Program-made: the position numbers and the translations under genes
Shown: in pieces, positions 54,234-64,000 of the stretch
How positions within the stretch are numbered: the first letter of the stretch is position 1
Layout: every line of letters starts with the position of its first letter
Notes under the pieces: generated by a model
Told to the model about the DNA's origin: nothing
Database searches by the model: none
Seen by the model: only the letters and a program-made list of their open reading frames with translations
NCBI GenBank assembly: GCA_905221615.1
Contig: CAJNDT010002824.1
Coordinates: 302,501 to 366,500 of the forward strand
Source: Symbiodinium sp. CCMP2592
Taxonomy: Eukaryota > Sar > Dinophyceae > Suessiales > Symbiodiniaceae
Reading direction: 5' to 3'
Length of the DNA: 64,000 nt

Positions 54234-55233
54234 GCCGGGCCGAGGCGGCTGGAGCCATGATCGGACCGCCGGGTCCCCACAACGACGCCACCCACTGTAA
54301 CGTCGATCGGCGAGGGGATCTTGTCACTGGCGTCGCCGTCGTTGGTGCCGTTGCCGTGAAGACCAACAGCGCCAAGAGAAGACGTCGTGCAACTCCCCAG
54401 TGCCACCCGTTGCCGATGAGGCGATGTCGAGTGCGATCGTCGAGTGCTCCGGCGGTGGATCTCGCCGTGTAGTCTGGTGCCGCTCTGCCTCCCTCGTCGG
54501 CTGCTGGTGTCGTCGCACATGGTAGCCTGACCCTACCACTGGCGACGGAGTCCGAGAACTTGAGGCCGTCGAGGTCGAAGTCGTCGGGTGCTGCCCTGGG
54601 AGAGTCCAGCCGCAGGCGGTTCCAACGAAGGTGTAGAGCCCATGTCCAGTGCTCTCCCGTCGAGGGGTCGCGAGGCAGATCCTCCCAGTCGATCGTCGAC
54701 CACCAGAGGCGGGACCTTCCTATCCACCCGAAGTCGGCTGCGTCGGTGAGGATGGGTTCGCACTCCAGTGCTTTGGTTGCCGCCGCTGCGTCTGCCTGCG
54801 TCATCTCGACGTTTTCAACCAATTTCCCAAGCCGTCGAGGTGCAATCAGCGGCGACAGCTCGGCGACGTACTCGGCCGTGAAGTTGAAGAGGTATCCTCG
54901 ATCTCCGCCGTGGCCCGCTCTGTCGCCGATCCTTGAAAAATCTTGGCACGGCGGTGCGGCGAGGAATAGGATGATGCACTGGGCGTCGGGGTCGATCGCG
55001 TTGATGTCCTTGGCCAGGGCCTTCGGCGTGTCCTCCGTGATGTCGCCGCGGTGCCGGACGTCGGGGATGTGGTAGTCGATCACCTGGATCGCCGCCCGGT
55101 CCACCTCCCATGAGAAGACCGCCCTGGGCTGGCCCACCAGGTCCCACACCAGCCACGGGCCTGCGCCGACACCGTCGAACGCCGACAACACGATCACCTC
55201 GTCGCCCTTGGGTCGCCGGCTGGAGAGCTTCAC
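54097..55233 (-). CDS. C5 cytosine DNA methyltransferase (378 aa), retroelement-encoded
   Basis: Transfers methyl groups to cytosine C5 in DNA. The standard motifs are present in order: I, LSAFDGVGAG (residues 16-25, cofactor binding); II, SWEVDRAA with a downstream GDI; IV, APPCQDFS with the catalytic Cys near 94; VI, LVENVE near 137-142; VIII, GRSRLWW; X, LIGNGWHWGVARRLL near 272-285. The EVD and GDI pattern and compact size suit a DNMT3-like catalytic domain without accessory domains. The last about 80 residues, Arg/Pro-rich, overlap the RT frame and may not be conserved. The frame is intact while the neighbouring recombinase and RT are broken. Retroelement-encoded methyltransferases have been reported in dinoflagellates; whether this is that lineage needs a tree. 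Confidence 0.9.
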   Translation of the reverse strand: MKLSSRRPKGDEVIVLSAFDGVGAGPWLVWDLVGQPRAVFSWEVDRAAIQVIDYHIPDVRHRGDITEDTPKALAKDINAIDPDAQCIILFLAAPPCQDFSRIGDRAGHGGDRGYLFNFTAEYVAELSPLIAPRRLGKLVENVEMTQADAAAATKALECEPILTDAADFGWIGRSRLWWSTIDWEDLPRDPSTGEHWTWALHLRWNRLRLDSPRAAPDDFDLDGLKFSDSVASGRVRLPCATTPAADEGGRAAPDYTARSTAGALDDRTRHRLIGNGWHWGVARRLLLALLVFTATAPTTATPVTRSPRRSTLQWVASLWGPGGPIMAPAASARRGRHPGPRRTGALDGVLDHGTSLGNRRPLGTGVGATPANTAHLAP

Positions 55234-55299
55234 CTTCTTGGTCGGTTGGTCGGGTACCCCGTCGTCAGCGGGGGCGTTCGACGGGGCCCCGTGCTGTCC

Positions 55300-56582
55300 C
55301 TAGCGGCGGTTGCCGCGGCCCTGGCCGTTGCCGCGCCACGGGCGTTGGCCTTCGGACTGGCTGGACTGCCCGCCGTTGCCGCCGTGCCACCACTGTTGGT
55401 TCTTCCCGTCGGTCTTCTGCTGCCACCAACCGGCGTTGGTGTCCTGCTCGTTCTTCTTGCCGCCGCCTTGGGACTGATCTTTGCCGCCGCGTCCGCGCCC
55501 TTTGCCACGGCCCCCTTGACGTCGTCGTTTGCGACCACCGCGACCGCCGCCGCCGTTCCATGCCTGCTGGTCGTCGACGTCCTCCTCCTGGCCGTTGGGG
55601 GCTTCGGTGCGGTCGGCGATCTCCTTCTCGGATCTCTTGGTCGGGTGCGGCGTGGACAAGAGGATCTCCTGCCACGTCGCGACGTCGTCCATGATCTCCT
55701 TGGTGGCCTCGCCGAAGGACTTGTTGTTCCTGAGTGCCATCGCCAAGTTCCACGACGTCCGCTGCCAGTATGCCTGGAGGGCTGCGACGTGGTTGGACTT
55801 GTCCCTGGCGCGGGGGACGAACCAGTCGACATATGTCATGACGTCGGCCTCCTCGCCGATCCATGCCCACCGGGCGGCGTTGGCCCCGTCGAGAGGCCCT
55901 TGGGCACCCACTCCGTCGGCTCCTCCTGGAGCAGAAGGCCGTGTTCCAGCCGCAGCGCCTTGGAGCTGGCGGCTGACGTCGACCTGGACAGTGCCAAAGG
56001 GTTCAAGGTTCGAGCCGCCGTCCAGGTGCGTCGTGACACGATCTCGCCGAGGGTGACCGGCGTATACATCTTGGAGGTGGTGTGCTCGAACCACATCCTG
56101 GCCAGCACTTCCTCGGCGCCAAGAAGTTCATGTGCCGGGAAGGTCCGCCGTTTCCCGTCGAGGCGCCGTTCCTCGTAGATGTTGACCTGTTGGTTCCACG
56201 CCGAGAAAGTCTTGGGAGGTCTGTCAGGAATGGCCGGTGTGGTCGTCGTTGCCGGCGCCGCCGTAGGCGCAGTCGCTGCGGTCGGGGCCGGGACCGGCGA
56301 CGACGCTGCTGCAGTCCATTGGCGTGTGGCCTCGACGAAGAGATGGGTCATGACTGCGGTAGCCACGTCGTCCTGCCCGTCCTCCACCTTGTGCTCGGTG
56401 CCGTCGATGCGGATGCCGGCGATGTACGGGTGGATGATGTGCGTCGTGAACCTCTGGCTAAGGTGGGCGTCGTGGTGATCTTCCGCGCTTTGATGTAGTT
56501 CTTGATGCGCGCCGGCCGCGGCGAGGAGGTCGTCCAGCTGCACCATCGAGGCCGCGACCGTCGGAAGTGCCATGGCTGACAA
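55300..56582 (-). pseudogene. Gag-like protein with Gly/Arg-rich tail, frameshifted
   Basis: The first frame (56582 to about 55900) contains TTHIIHPYIAGIRIDGTEHK, a Pro/Ala/Thr linker and HELLGAEEVLARMWFEHTTS. The coding sense then shifts to 56094-55300 at about 55890, with MTYVDWFVPRARDKSNHVAA and ALRNNKSFGEATKEIMDD. An RGG/Gly/Gln-rich basic tail follows, with typical nucleic-acid-binding composition. It sits directly upstream of the methyltransferase. The Gag role is inferred from the basic tail and position. Confidence 0.6.
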
Positions 56583-56821
56583 GACCTACGGCGTCCTATG
56601 TCGGTTTCCGTGCTCGAGAGAAAAGGGGGGGCTACGGGTGAGACAGCCGTCGGTAAGTTCTGGGCGCGAGCCCTCGACGGTGATCTGGTCTGAGCTGGTC
56701 GTGGTTTTCCTGGGTTGTCGTCAAGTTGGTGCCGTGGCCGTCGGGGCCGCTCTCGGCTATTGCCGGCGACCCCTCGGCGGAAAACTGGCGACGGCGATCC
56801 GTCGATCAAGCCTGGCGCGGC

Positions 56822-58557
56822 TCAGTCGGAGTCCGACGTCGCTCCGCTAGTGGAGGACGAGGAGCTCGACGACGAGTCGATCGCTTCAGGTGCCTCAACG
56901 TCGACGGTTTCCGTCGGAAAGCACTTGCGGCACAACGCCGGATCCGGCGGCAACTCAGAGAGGCGAAAGAACTGTCTCACGCCGTAAGGCCAGCCACACT
57001 TGGCCTGCCAGTCCGATCTCTCTGTCGTCGCTTCGTCGACCCCCGGCTTGTGCACCATCTTGGTGCGGCAGTTCATGACATACCGGGGCGCCGAATCGCC
57101 GATTGCGTCGGCCACTGGCATCCTGACGGGTTCTGGCACGAACTCCACGCCGGGCACCTCTGCCGCGAAGTCGACGTTGGGCACCACCGGGTGCAGGGCC
57201 GGCACCGCCGTATCGGCGTGCCCTGCCGCACTCCCCGTCGGCATCGAGTCCATGATGGCCGACGGCGTCGGTGGCGCCAGTAGCTGAGCCGGCGTCGGTG
57301 TCGACGCGCTCGCCGCTGCCAATGCCTGGGCTGGAACGCCGGCTGCAACGGCGAGGGGCTCGACGGCGGTAGAGGCCCATCGGCCGAGCAGCTGGATCAC
57401 GGCGACCGGCACCCCCCGCATCGCCAGAAAGGTTGCTCCTGCCATTGTGGCGGCGTGGCCGCCGAAGATCAATCGGCGCTTGCCCTGGTCGTCGAGGTAC
57501 ACCGTCTCGAAGCCGGCGGCGTCCAGCACCAGCCGAAACATCTCGGCTGACTCCGCCTTGGATCTCTGCACCGTCGGCTTGGTAACAGGAAGTCGGCCGG
57601 CGTCGCGGCTGCTGACGCCTGGATCCGCCGAAGGTGGCGATGAGCGGCGCATCTCGGACACATGCAAGGGGTGGGCCGTCGAAGTGCAGACGCATCGGAA
57701 TGTCCGTCGGGTGAGGTCGGCCTGCCCCCCCTGCGCCGTCTTGTGCAGGGGTATGTCGAGCGACACCGCCGACAGAGTCACCCCTAGGTCTCTGACCCTG
57801 GCCGCCGCGAGCTCCACCTCCCGATAATGACGTCGACGGCGTGAGCGACCAATCCGGCGTTGAAGGGCCCGAATGGTGCCGTGTCGTCGACCAGCTTGGT
57901 GAGCTCGTCGAGGTCGAAGGCCTGTTTGAGCCTGGACCCTGGCAGGCCCCTCGCCGCTGCCTTGGTCAGCGTCTTGACCACCCGTCGGAGTCCAGGGGTG
58001 ACCGGCGTGTGGAGGGTGTTCTCCTGGTGCCATATACCACCGCGTCGAGGTACAGCCCGGTCGACCTGTAGCCGGCGATCCGCATGGCCCGGCGATGGTG
58101 TGGAGCTTGTTGGCGTCGAGCGGGAAGAGGGGAAACTGGCCCCTGTCGGCCAGGGCACTCACCGTCCTCACCCGCGACTCCATGGCCCGGCGGGTCGACG
58201 ATGCCAGCAGGTTGGCGTCGATGGCGGCGAGAGTGTCTTGGCGTCGCCCGGGATCCATGGCTTCCAGTGCCGCCGTCAGTGATGTAGGTTCCTTCTGTTC
58301 GGTACGTCGTGCCTGGGTGGCCTTGCCGCCGTTGGCTCTGGCTGCTGCGGCGGCACCGGCGCTAGGATCTGCAGCAAGAGGCCCTCCGGCACGCCGTTCT
58401 CCAGAAGGACGGCGAAGGAGTCCCTCACGGCCGGCGTGTTGATCGCGCCGAACCTGGCCAAGGTGGCAATGTAGGCCGAACCGCCTGCCGAGGCCACGTC
58501 GCGAAAGAAGTCGGCGACTGTCCCGGAGGGTCCCGACGATGCGCCGTGTTGGTTCAT
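56822..58557 (-). pseudogene. Tyrosine recombinase (YR), several frameshifts, catalytic residues apparently lost
   Basis: Coding sense moves through three frames. One starts MNQHGASSGPSGTVADFFRD (58557-58276). The next holds SRVRTVSALADRGQFPLFPL (about 58100-58280). A third stretch, FDLDELTKLVDDTAPFGPF, lies at about 57830-57960. The C-terminal frame ends at 56822. The recombinase core is the GGHAATMAGATFLAMRGV segment followed by IQLLGRWAS (near 57390-57465), matching the H-x-x-R...G-R-W block of DIRS recombinases. The usual Arg is replaced (HAAT), and no Tyr follows GRW within the normal distance. The C-terminus carries a conserved-looking H...C...C-x2-C motif (MVHKPG, CGWPYG, CRKCFP) and a poly-Ser tail. 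Confidence 0.75.
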
Positions 58558-58794
58558 GACCGGCGTCCTGAGTCAAGGGGGTGGGAGTTAGTGCTAGTCG
58601 GCGTCTCGAGCCAGAGCAGAAAAGGCTGCGGCGGAAGCAGAAAAGGCAGCAGCGACGACCGAAACGAACGAAGAGAGAGAGAGAGGCCGACAGCGACGGC
58701 AGGCGCGACGGGCGAGGCTTCAGGTGCACGGCGCTCTTTTTGTCGAGTGCGTCGGGCTCCGCCAAAAAGGCACCGTGCGGCGTGACCGCCGAGA

Positions 58795-60718
58795 TTAAGC
58801 AACTCTGGCAACGACGAAGTCGTCGAAAGAAAGTAATACAGGGCGGCGGTGGGCTCTGATCCTGCCCCCGCCGCCGTCGACTGCCTCAGCGGTGCCGACC
58901 CGATGGCCGAAGCCGGGTGACAGGGGCACCCGCTGGCGTCGTAGAAAATCAATCCTGTGCGCCGACCATGCCACAGGTGGCGCACTCGTGACCAATATGG
59001 TCACGGCCGTTGCCCTCCAGGTCAGGACGGGACGTAGGCAGCGGCCTAGGCCTGGCTGGTCCACGTCGTATAAGTCGTCGAAGTGGGGGCAATGCGGCGA
59101 CGTGCAAGGGTGCGAGCACCAACCAAGCACACGTCGGCCGGCCTCCTGGCTTTGCCATGGGATCCGGGCGCCGCGTGTGTTGGCGGGTAGCGTCGAGCAG
59201 AACCAGTATGCACAGTAAGTGGGCGCCGAGATCGGCGGGGGTTTCGGCTTGTGCCCGTCGATGCCCTGCCTGTCCATGTTCTCCTCCGCGATCACGTCGT
59301 TCAGCGTCGCCTTGAGCAAGTGCTTGACGGACTTCGGCGGGTCATTGACGGCGCGGGCGCCTCGGCGGTGCATCGCCCGCTTGTGCTGCCGATACTCGTC
59401 GGTCATGTTGCTCTCTATCTGGCGGATCCTCTCGTCGCTCAGATGCTCGCGAAACCCCGACGCCGTCTTTGACCTGGATCTTGCACCCGTCGGAGTCGTC
59501 GTCCTGGGGGTGATCGAAGGCCCGGCGTCCGTCGAGGAACCGGCGGGCTGGTCTGCTGGCCTCGCGCCCGGCGGGAACATCCAATCCGGGCGATCTGCCG
59601 CCACCGCCGGGGGGGTCGGCGCTCTCGTGGTGGCTGCCTTCGGGCTCGGCGGTGTGGACTGCCATGGCGTAGAAGCCGCCGATAGCGGCGGGAAGCTGGC
59701 CCTGGACGGGGGTGCGTCGATCACTGGAGGAGGCGGCGGTGGGTCCATGGTCGGCCGCTCGCCTCGGTGCGTCGATCTCCCTCTGGCCGCCGATGCCTGG
59801 CTCCCGGCCGTCGAGTTGGCGTCGTCCTCCTGTCGAGGGCCCACCTGCCGGAGCAGTGACGCGGCGATGTTGATGGATGCCAGTGGCGTCGGCAGGTCGT
59901 CGTGCTCCCTCTGGCGGGGCCCGAACCCGATGACCAGTCGCGTCGATGTAGTAAGCCGGCGTGGCCGTGCCAGAGGGCAACGCCGACTGGGCTTCCATTG
60001 CGGCGAGACCCGGGAACCCCGTGATGGTCGGCGACGCCGTAGTTTCGGGCTCCCTCGCCTCCGTCGGGTCCAAGAAGGCCGCCGCAGTCCTGGTAGTGGA
60101 CGTCGTGGGAGCGTCGAGGAAGACCGTGCCCGACACCTGGTCGTCGTCCCTTGCTGCCGTGGGCTGCGGCGGGTGCCACTGCACCTGGTGTGCCCACGCC
60201 GTGGGAGGCGCCCCTACGTTCTGCTGCAAGATGGTCGCCGCCGAGGAGCTCCCGGGACCCGTCGGTGGAGGCGGCGTAGTAGGTGCCATCGTCGATGTCC
60301 TGGGACCCGTCGATCTAGGCGTCATAGATCCATGCCCCGGCGGGGCAGAGGTGGTCGGCGGCGGCCTTGGAGCTGCCTTCACCATCACCGGCGTTCCCTC
60401 CGTCGTGGCACGCTGCGGGAACAACCTCCCCATGTAGTTCCGGCGTTCCTCGTCGGTTGGCGGGAATGTCGGTGGAACCACGGCCGTGACGGCGAGGAGC
60501 TCGGCGAGGGATGTCCTGTCCTCCATGTTCAAGCTCGCCGCCAGTTCGGCCCAAGCGCCGAAACCACCGTCGCGTGCCTTGCGGAGGACGTTGCGAAGCT
60601 CTCGCACTGCGACGTGCACTCCGGCGTCCGGCGCAACCGTCGGCTGCGGCTGCTGCGGCGGAGCCTTCCGCAGCATTGGCTGGGCCGTCGAAGAAGCTGC
60701 ACCAGGAGTCGTCGACAT
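58795..60718 (-). pseudogene. Pro/Ala-rich first ORF of the element, frameshifted
   Basis: The first frame, from 60718, starts MSTTPGAASSTAQPMLRKAP and holds a helical segment (VRELRNVLRKARDGGFGAWA). A long Pro/Thr/Ala-rich region follows. Near 59900 the coding sense moves to a second frame with LPTPLASINIAASLLRQVG, then SDERIRQIESNMTDEYRQHK and SVKHLLKATLNDVIAEENMD. The end is Cys/His-rich (CSHPCTSPHCPHFDD, and in a third frame HECATCGM) and may be a metal-binding region broken by further shifts. Function is unknown; a Gag or structural role is plausible. Confidence 0.55.
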
Positions 60719-60745
60719 AGCGTCGAGAGGAAATGATCAGGTAGC

Positions 60746-60828
60746 TAAAAATCAAAAGCTTCGTCGAGCCAGAGTGCTGCCGACGTTCGTCGTTTACGGT
60801 TGTTACTGCACACACACGTGTGTTTCAC
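60746..60828 (-). repeat. Split direct repeat A1 (83 bp)
   Basis: 5' terminus of the element, identical by eye to A2. Both ends contain a CACACACGTGTGTTT near-palindrome. Confidence 0.95.
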
Positions 60829-60829
60829 C

Positions 60830-61275
60830 ACAAATGCCTTTGAATCGCTGCTTGTATCCAACAACCCGTGTTGCCTACCCTATGTGACGGGGGACCAGCC
60901 GCATTGCAAACCCTAAACCCTGCCTGTAGGCAACAGGGAATGTAGCAAGCGCGAGCTGTTTTGGTAGAAGAGCCTCTTTGTTACAGGTAGATGCCCGCGC
61001 TTCAAAGATGCATATGCCTGCCGGTCACGGAAGCCAACCGACACAGACAAACCAAGCAGCAAACACTGATGTGTGGCGACCTCCCGGTAAGTCTCGCTGC
61101 AGCCAACAGGCGGGACTCAGCACGACTAGGACTAGCACAACACAGTTTGAACTTCTGCAAAGGAACCCGAACGGAATGGCAATGAATGGCACAGCGCCAG
61201 CAATTCGGGCTGAGCATACTTATCAAGAGTGGGGAGCAAACTGCAGTGAAGACGCGCAGGCAGGGACTCGAAGAC
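60830..61275. other. No gene seen; one telomere-like word
   Basis: Flank of the element. AAACCCTAAACCCT occurs at about 60908-60922, an isolated match to two TTTAGGG units. Confidence 0.5.
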
Positions 61276-61279
61276 TCAA

Positions 61280-62264
61280 GATTTTGCAAAGATCTTGGGA
61301 ACAACACCAACACATCTTGATCTCAAGGTACCAACCTTGCCCACCGACTCTTTGGTGTACTGCTGCCGGATGACTTTGCCTTCAGCCGGTGAGAGCAAAC
61401 GGTCGTTTGACTCCAGTGTATTCGTGGAGGGGTTTGTGCATCGTCTTGGAGACCGGCCGGCTTTAATGTCGATGTAACCAATGCCGCTTGAGTGTGAACA
61501 CACCTGCCACCAGAGTTCCCCATCGCCCAAGACGGCACAGGGTGCGTCTTTTCGCAGGATGGGCCATGACGCCGGATTCCGGCCACATCGCCAAGCCCGA
61601 GAGCCAACCAGCCGCTTGGCCTAGTCAGTGTCCGTCTTAAGAGCTCTGCTCCAGAAACTCGAACGCGAACAGGAGAAGAGAACTCACAGTGTCGAAAGGG
61701 CAAGTTCAGGTCCCCTGCTGTTGAAGTCGGAGACGACGCCCTTGCCGCTGGCGTTCACCTCTGACTTAGGCGCTTTCCTGTTCTGCAGCTGTGATGGAAC
61801 TGCCACGGCTGAGAATGCAACATCCCAGCAGCGAAGATTTCCACCATTGTCGCCAGTCCAGATTTTGTTGACTGATTCGTGCTGCATTGCCTGTCTGATG
61901 GAGATTGCAGGCATGCCGGGAATTCTAGGCGCCTCCAGCAGACACTACATGCTGAGGCCCTTGCGTTCACATCTCCGACACCTTCATGGGGATCGGGTTG
62001 CTGCCAAACGGCAGGCACTTGGAGGCTCACGCCATCCATGCCGATCTTAGATACCGCCAAGACATCCTGCAGAGATGCATCTAGCTCAAGAATCTTCGGG
62101 CCTGCACTTGCCAGCACCAGCTTCAACACGGCTCCTTCGACACTGTCGCCGCGACGTGTGGTGTTGCCTCGCGGTTCTCTGGCTTTGGCCACAAGCTGAT
62201 GCATCGCACACCTAAGCCACACCAGCAGGACTGCATAGTAGCCATAGCAGTATGGATGCACCAA
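61280..62264 (-). CDS. WD40-repeat protein (exon fragments)
   Basis: The minus-strand exon at about 61800-61890 reads HESVNKIWTGDNGGNLRCWD, a clear WD40 blade with the final W-D. A second blade-like segment lies near 61450-61535 (MGDGELWWQVC, then GYIDIKAG). Between and upstream are KLVLASAGPKILELDASLQD and VSKIGMDGVSLQVPAVW (about 61990-62120), suggesting more blades separated by introns. The family beyond WD40 cannot be named. Exon limits are not fixed. Confidence 0.5.
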
Positions 62265-62466
62265 TTCTGGTCCCTCGCTATACTATACCTGGGGCAGCGT
62301 CCTCGATAGTGGAGGTAGACCATGGTGGACCTCCCATGACCAACATCACATTTATCAGGCAGAGGTGCAGTACAGTAACACTTGGCAGGAGGTTCGAAGC
62401 AGTCGAATTGATCTTGTTTTGTAGTTTTTGCTTAGATATGTCGAGATGAACGCCGAACGAGAAACC

Positions 62467-63051
62467 TTACCGTGACACGCCACCTGTGAGAATCCGCAAG
62501 CATACTTCCGCTTGACCTTGCTTCTTGTGTATCTCGCCCGAGTCGCCTCCACTCACAGATGTTGCTGCGACTGCCGCTGCTGTGTGCATACATTTTCGTT
62601 TTGCCGATTGCAGGAGCTTTGCTGTGTGTTTGCTCTTTTCCATTGTTGGGGGCTTTACGTTCATCTGCGGGCTCGGGCCCAGGTCCGACAGGTCATGGGC
62701 GCACGCATGACCCAGTACTGCAAACTGCCATGACACAACTGCACTCAAAGGCTGCCGCTTCTCCAGGTATCCGCCATCCTCGTCCTTTACAAAATCCAGC
62801 TCCTCTTCTTTCCTGTACAAAGACAAGAACATGCCACCTTGATGAAGGAGGCATGAGCCCAGCAACTTGCGAGGCTGACTTTGCGACAATTGCGGTGGAG
62901 CCATTGCCATCACGACCAGCATCACCTGCATCGCGTCGCTTATCCGAATCTGTGCACGAACGTAAATAGCCCGTACTCCAAAGCCAGGAATCAGGACTTT
63001 GACTGGCTCTGGAAAACTCTTGGAATATGTACAGAATCTAAGCGCGAGCAA
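62467..63051 (-). other. Coding-like exon(s), unrecognised
   Basis: The open minus-strand stretch contains VRAQIRISDAMQVMLVVMAM (about 62890-62960) and YRKEEELDFVKDEDGGYLEK (about 62755-62820). Both look protein-coding and may be separated by an intron. No domain is recognised. They could be upstream exons of the WD40 gene. Confidence 0.35.
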
Positions 63052-63059
63052 ATCAGACA

Positions 63060-64000
63060 GGCGAAGGGCACATCATCTTGAGGCTCCCACTTGCCGTAAT
63101 GGCCTCAAAGAATCTGTCGCAAAAAGTTGAAGCTCATTTCCTGTGAGCTGTTGCTGCGCAGGCCTTTGACTTCGCATCAGGATCGTCGGCCTGAGATAGC
63201 AGGGAGCTTGCCAAAAGCCACAAGCTCGGCACAAAAGGCAAGAAACGGCAGTGTCAGCCCCGCGCGATGGCGTTGATCTTGGCTCTGGCCTCAGTTTGGA
63301 TCAGACAACCTCACCTCAAGTCACGGAGGTTGCTGCTGAAGTCTTGAGTCATCGACGACTGGCCTGACATCGCTTGGGGATTCTTTGAAAAGAAACAGCG
63401 AATTCCTGGTCTCTGGGCCTGAACGGTGTCGTCTTGAGGTTCCAGGTCCTTCGGAACGCGAGCTGCCACACAGCATCTCTGAGTACACACAGCTCCTCAG
63501 CGACTCACCGGGCAGCGGCTTCATCCCGGCTGACTGCGCCTGGCACAAGATGCGAGTCAGGCCCCGACTACCACTGGGTGTCTCCTCCGGTCAATTTCTA
63601 ACGGCCAACCGTGGCGACGGTGCTGTCAGCAAACCAAACGGGGAGATCGCTGCGACGTCGTTGATGAAGCCGCCCACGGCCTTGAGAGCAGTGCCGTAGT
63701 CCCGTAACGTGGTTTCGACGATTTCGAAGTTGAGTCCTTCCCAAGGGCACTGCTATCTCGCCCACCAGGCGTGGAGGTGGCTTGGTCCTCGCCGATGCCC
63801 AGCGCAGTGCAGAAACTTATCAGAAAGGTGTATGAAGGGGGGTGTCTGAGCTCCCGGACTTGCCGGGCTCTCCTTTTGAAAGTTCCCAGCAGCGCACCTT
63901 TTTTGCAAACATCCGAACATCTCCACATCTCCGAGCAGAGGACTTAGGATTCTAGTCTAGGGCCCGTGCCACACCTTCCTGCCAAGACCTCGGCGGCCAA
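63060..64000 (-). other. Possible exon near 63600-63760; otherwise nothing recognised
   Basis: The minus strand near 63625-63740 reads LNFEIVETTLRDYGTALKAV and GGFINDVAAISPF, which looks coding. A further segment near 63790-63850 (PPSYTFLISFCTALGIGEDQ) may be an adjacent exon. No family is recognised. Confidence 0.3.

Larger units (their letters stand above)
51612..60828 (-). mobile_element. DIRS/Ngaro-like tyrosine-recombinase retroelement carrying a DNA methyltransferase (about 9.2 kb)
   Basis: Minus-strand order: A1 (60828-60746), Pro-rich ORF, tyrosine recombinase, Gag-like ORF, C5 methyltransferase, RT/RNase H, B1 (52060-51904), A2 (51903-51821), a 52-bp spacer, B2 (51768-51612). A1-ORFs-B1-A2-B2 is the split direct repeat plan of Ngaro/PAT-type DIRS elements, which use a tyrosine recombinase and make no target duplication; none is seen here. 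The element is visibly richer in GC and CpG than its flanks. Several ORFs are frameshifted, so this copy is unlikely to be autonomous, although the methyltransferase frame is open. Confidence 0.92.

Noticed and set aside
54330..54540. Second ORF overlapping the methyltransferase in another frame
   Set aside because: The methyltransferase motifs are unambiguous in their frame; the overlapping Arg/Thr-rich frame is typical of GC-rich antisense or shifted frames.
59219..60736. 505-codon plus-strand open frame across the DIRS-like element
   Set aside because: It lies antisense to the first ORF of the element; the open frame follows from GC-rich codon structure on the other strand.
60908..60922. 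Telomere end
   Set aside because: Only two TTTAGGG-like units in the middle of unique DNA.

Overview
The window reads as nuclear DNA of a dinoflagellate, most likely Symbiodiniaceae-like (inference). Evidence: intron-rich gene fragments (an ion channel whose S4 helix is interrupted by a 69-bp intron), very abundant low-complexity DNA, TTTAGGG-like interstitial repeats, a U6 snRNA sequence of the plant/protist type, and large GC-rich retroelements of kinds known from dinoflagellates. There is no bacterial operon structure. Host genes are spliced, so most exon limits below are approximate.

Layout. 1-5.1 kb: no supportable gene, one dispersed repeat pair. 5.7-8.0 kb (-): single-domain voltage-gated cation channel. 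10.3-11.1 kb (-): exons resembling the dinoflagellate RAP/OPR-type helical-repeat family. 12-13 kb: (TAG)n arrays. 16.5-48.8 kb: a duplicated block. Three segments, A (microsatellite-rich), B (an AKR2-like STI1/ankyrin gene) and C ((TAG)n plus telomere-like minisatellite plus the end of an exon), occur in the order A1-B1-C1-A2-B2-C2. In the second round a satellite carrying a nested retrotransposon lies between A2 and B2, and about 5 kb of other insertions lies between B2 and C2. 48.6-50.7 kb (-): exons of an unrecognised gene. 51.6-60.8 kb (-): tyrosine-recombinase retroelement. 61.3-63.9 kb (-): WD40 and other coding-like exons.

Two mobile elements dominate. (1) A complete, young Ty1/copia-type LTR retrotransposon (26854-36715, minus strand) has 285-bp LTRs differing at 2 positions, a perfect 5-bp target duplication inside the satellite, a half-tRNA-type initiator-Met primer site, a polypurine tract and one uninterrupted 3051-codon ORF. 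Besides Gag, protease, integrase, RT and RNase H, the polyprotein carries a C5-methyltransferase-fold-like domain and a 2-oxoglutarate/Fe(II)-oxygenase-like domain. (2) A DIRS/Ngaro-like element (51612-60828, minus) has split direct repeats (A1-ORFs-B1-A2-B2). It encodes Pro-rich and Gag-like proteins, a decayed tyrosine recombinase, an intact C5 cytosine DNA methyltransferase and RT/RNase H. The window therefore holds two unrelated retroelements that both carry DNA-modification-type domains. A free-standing relative of the oxygenase domain lies beside a U6 snRNA-like sequence fused to an unrecognised 385-codon ORF.
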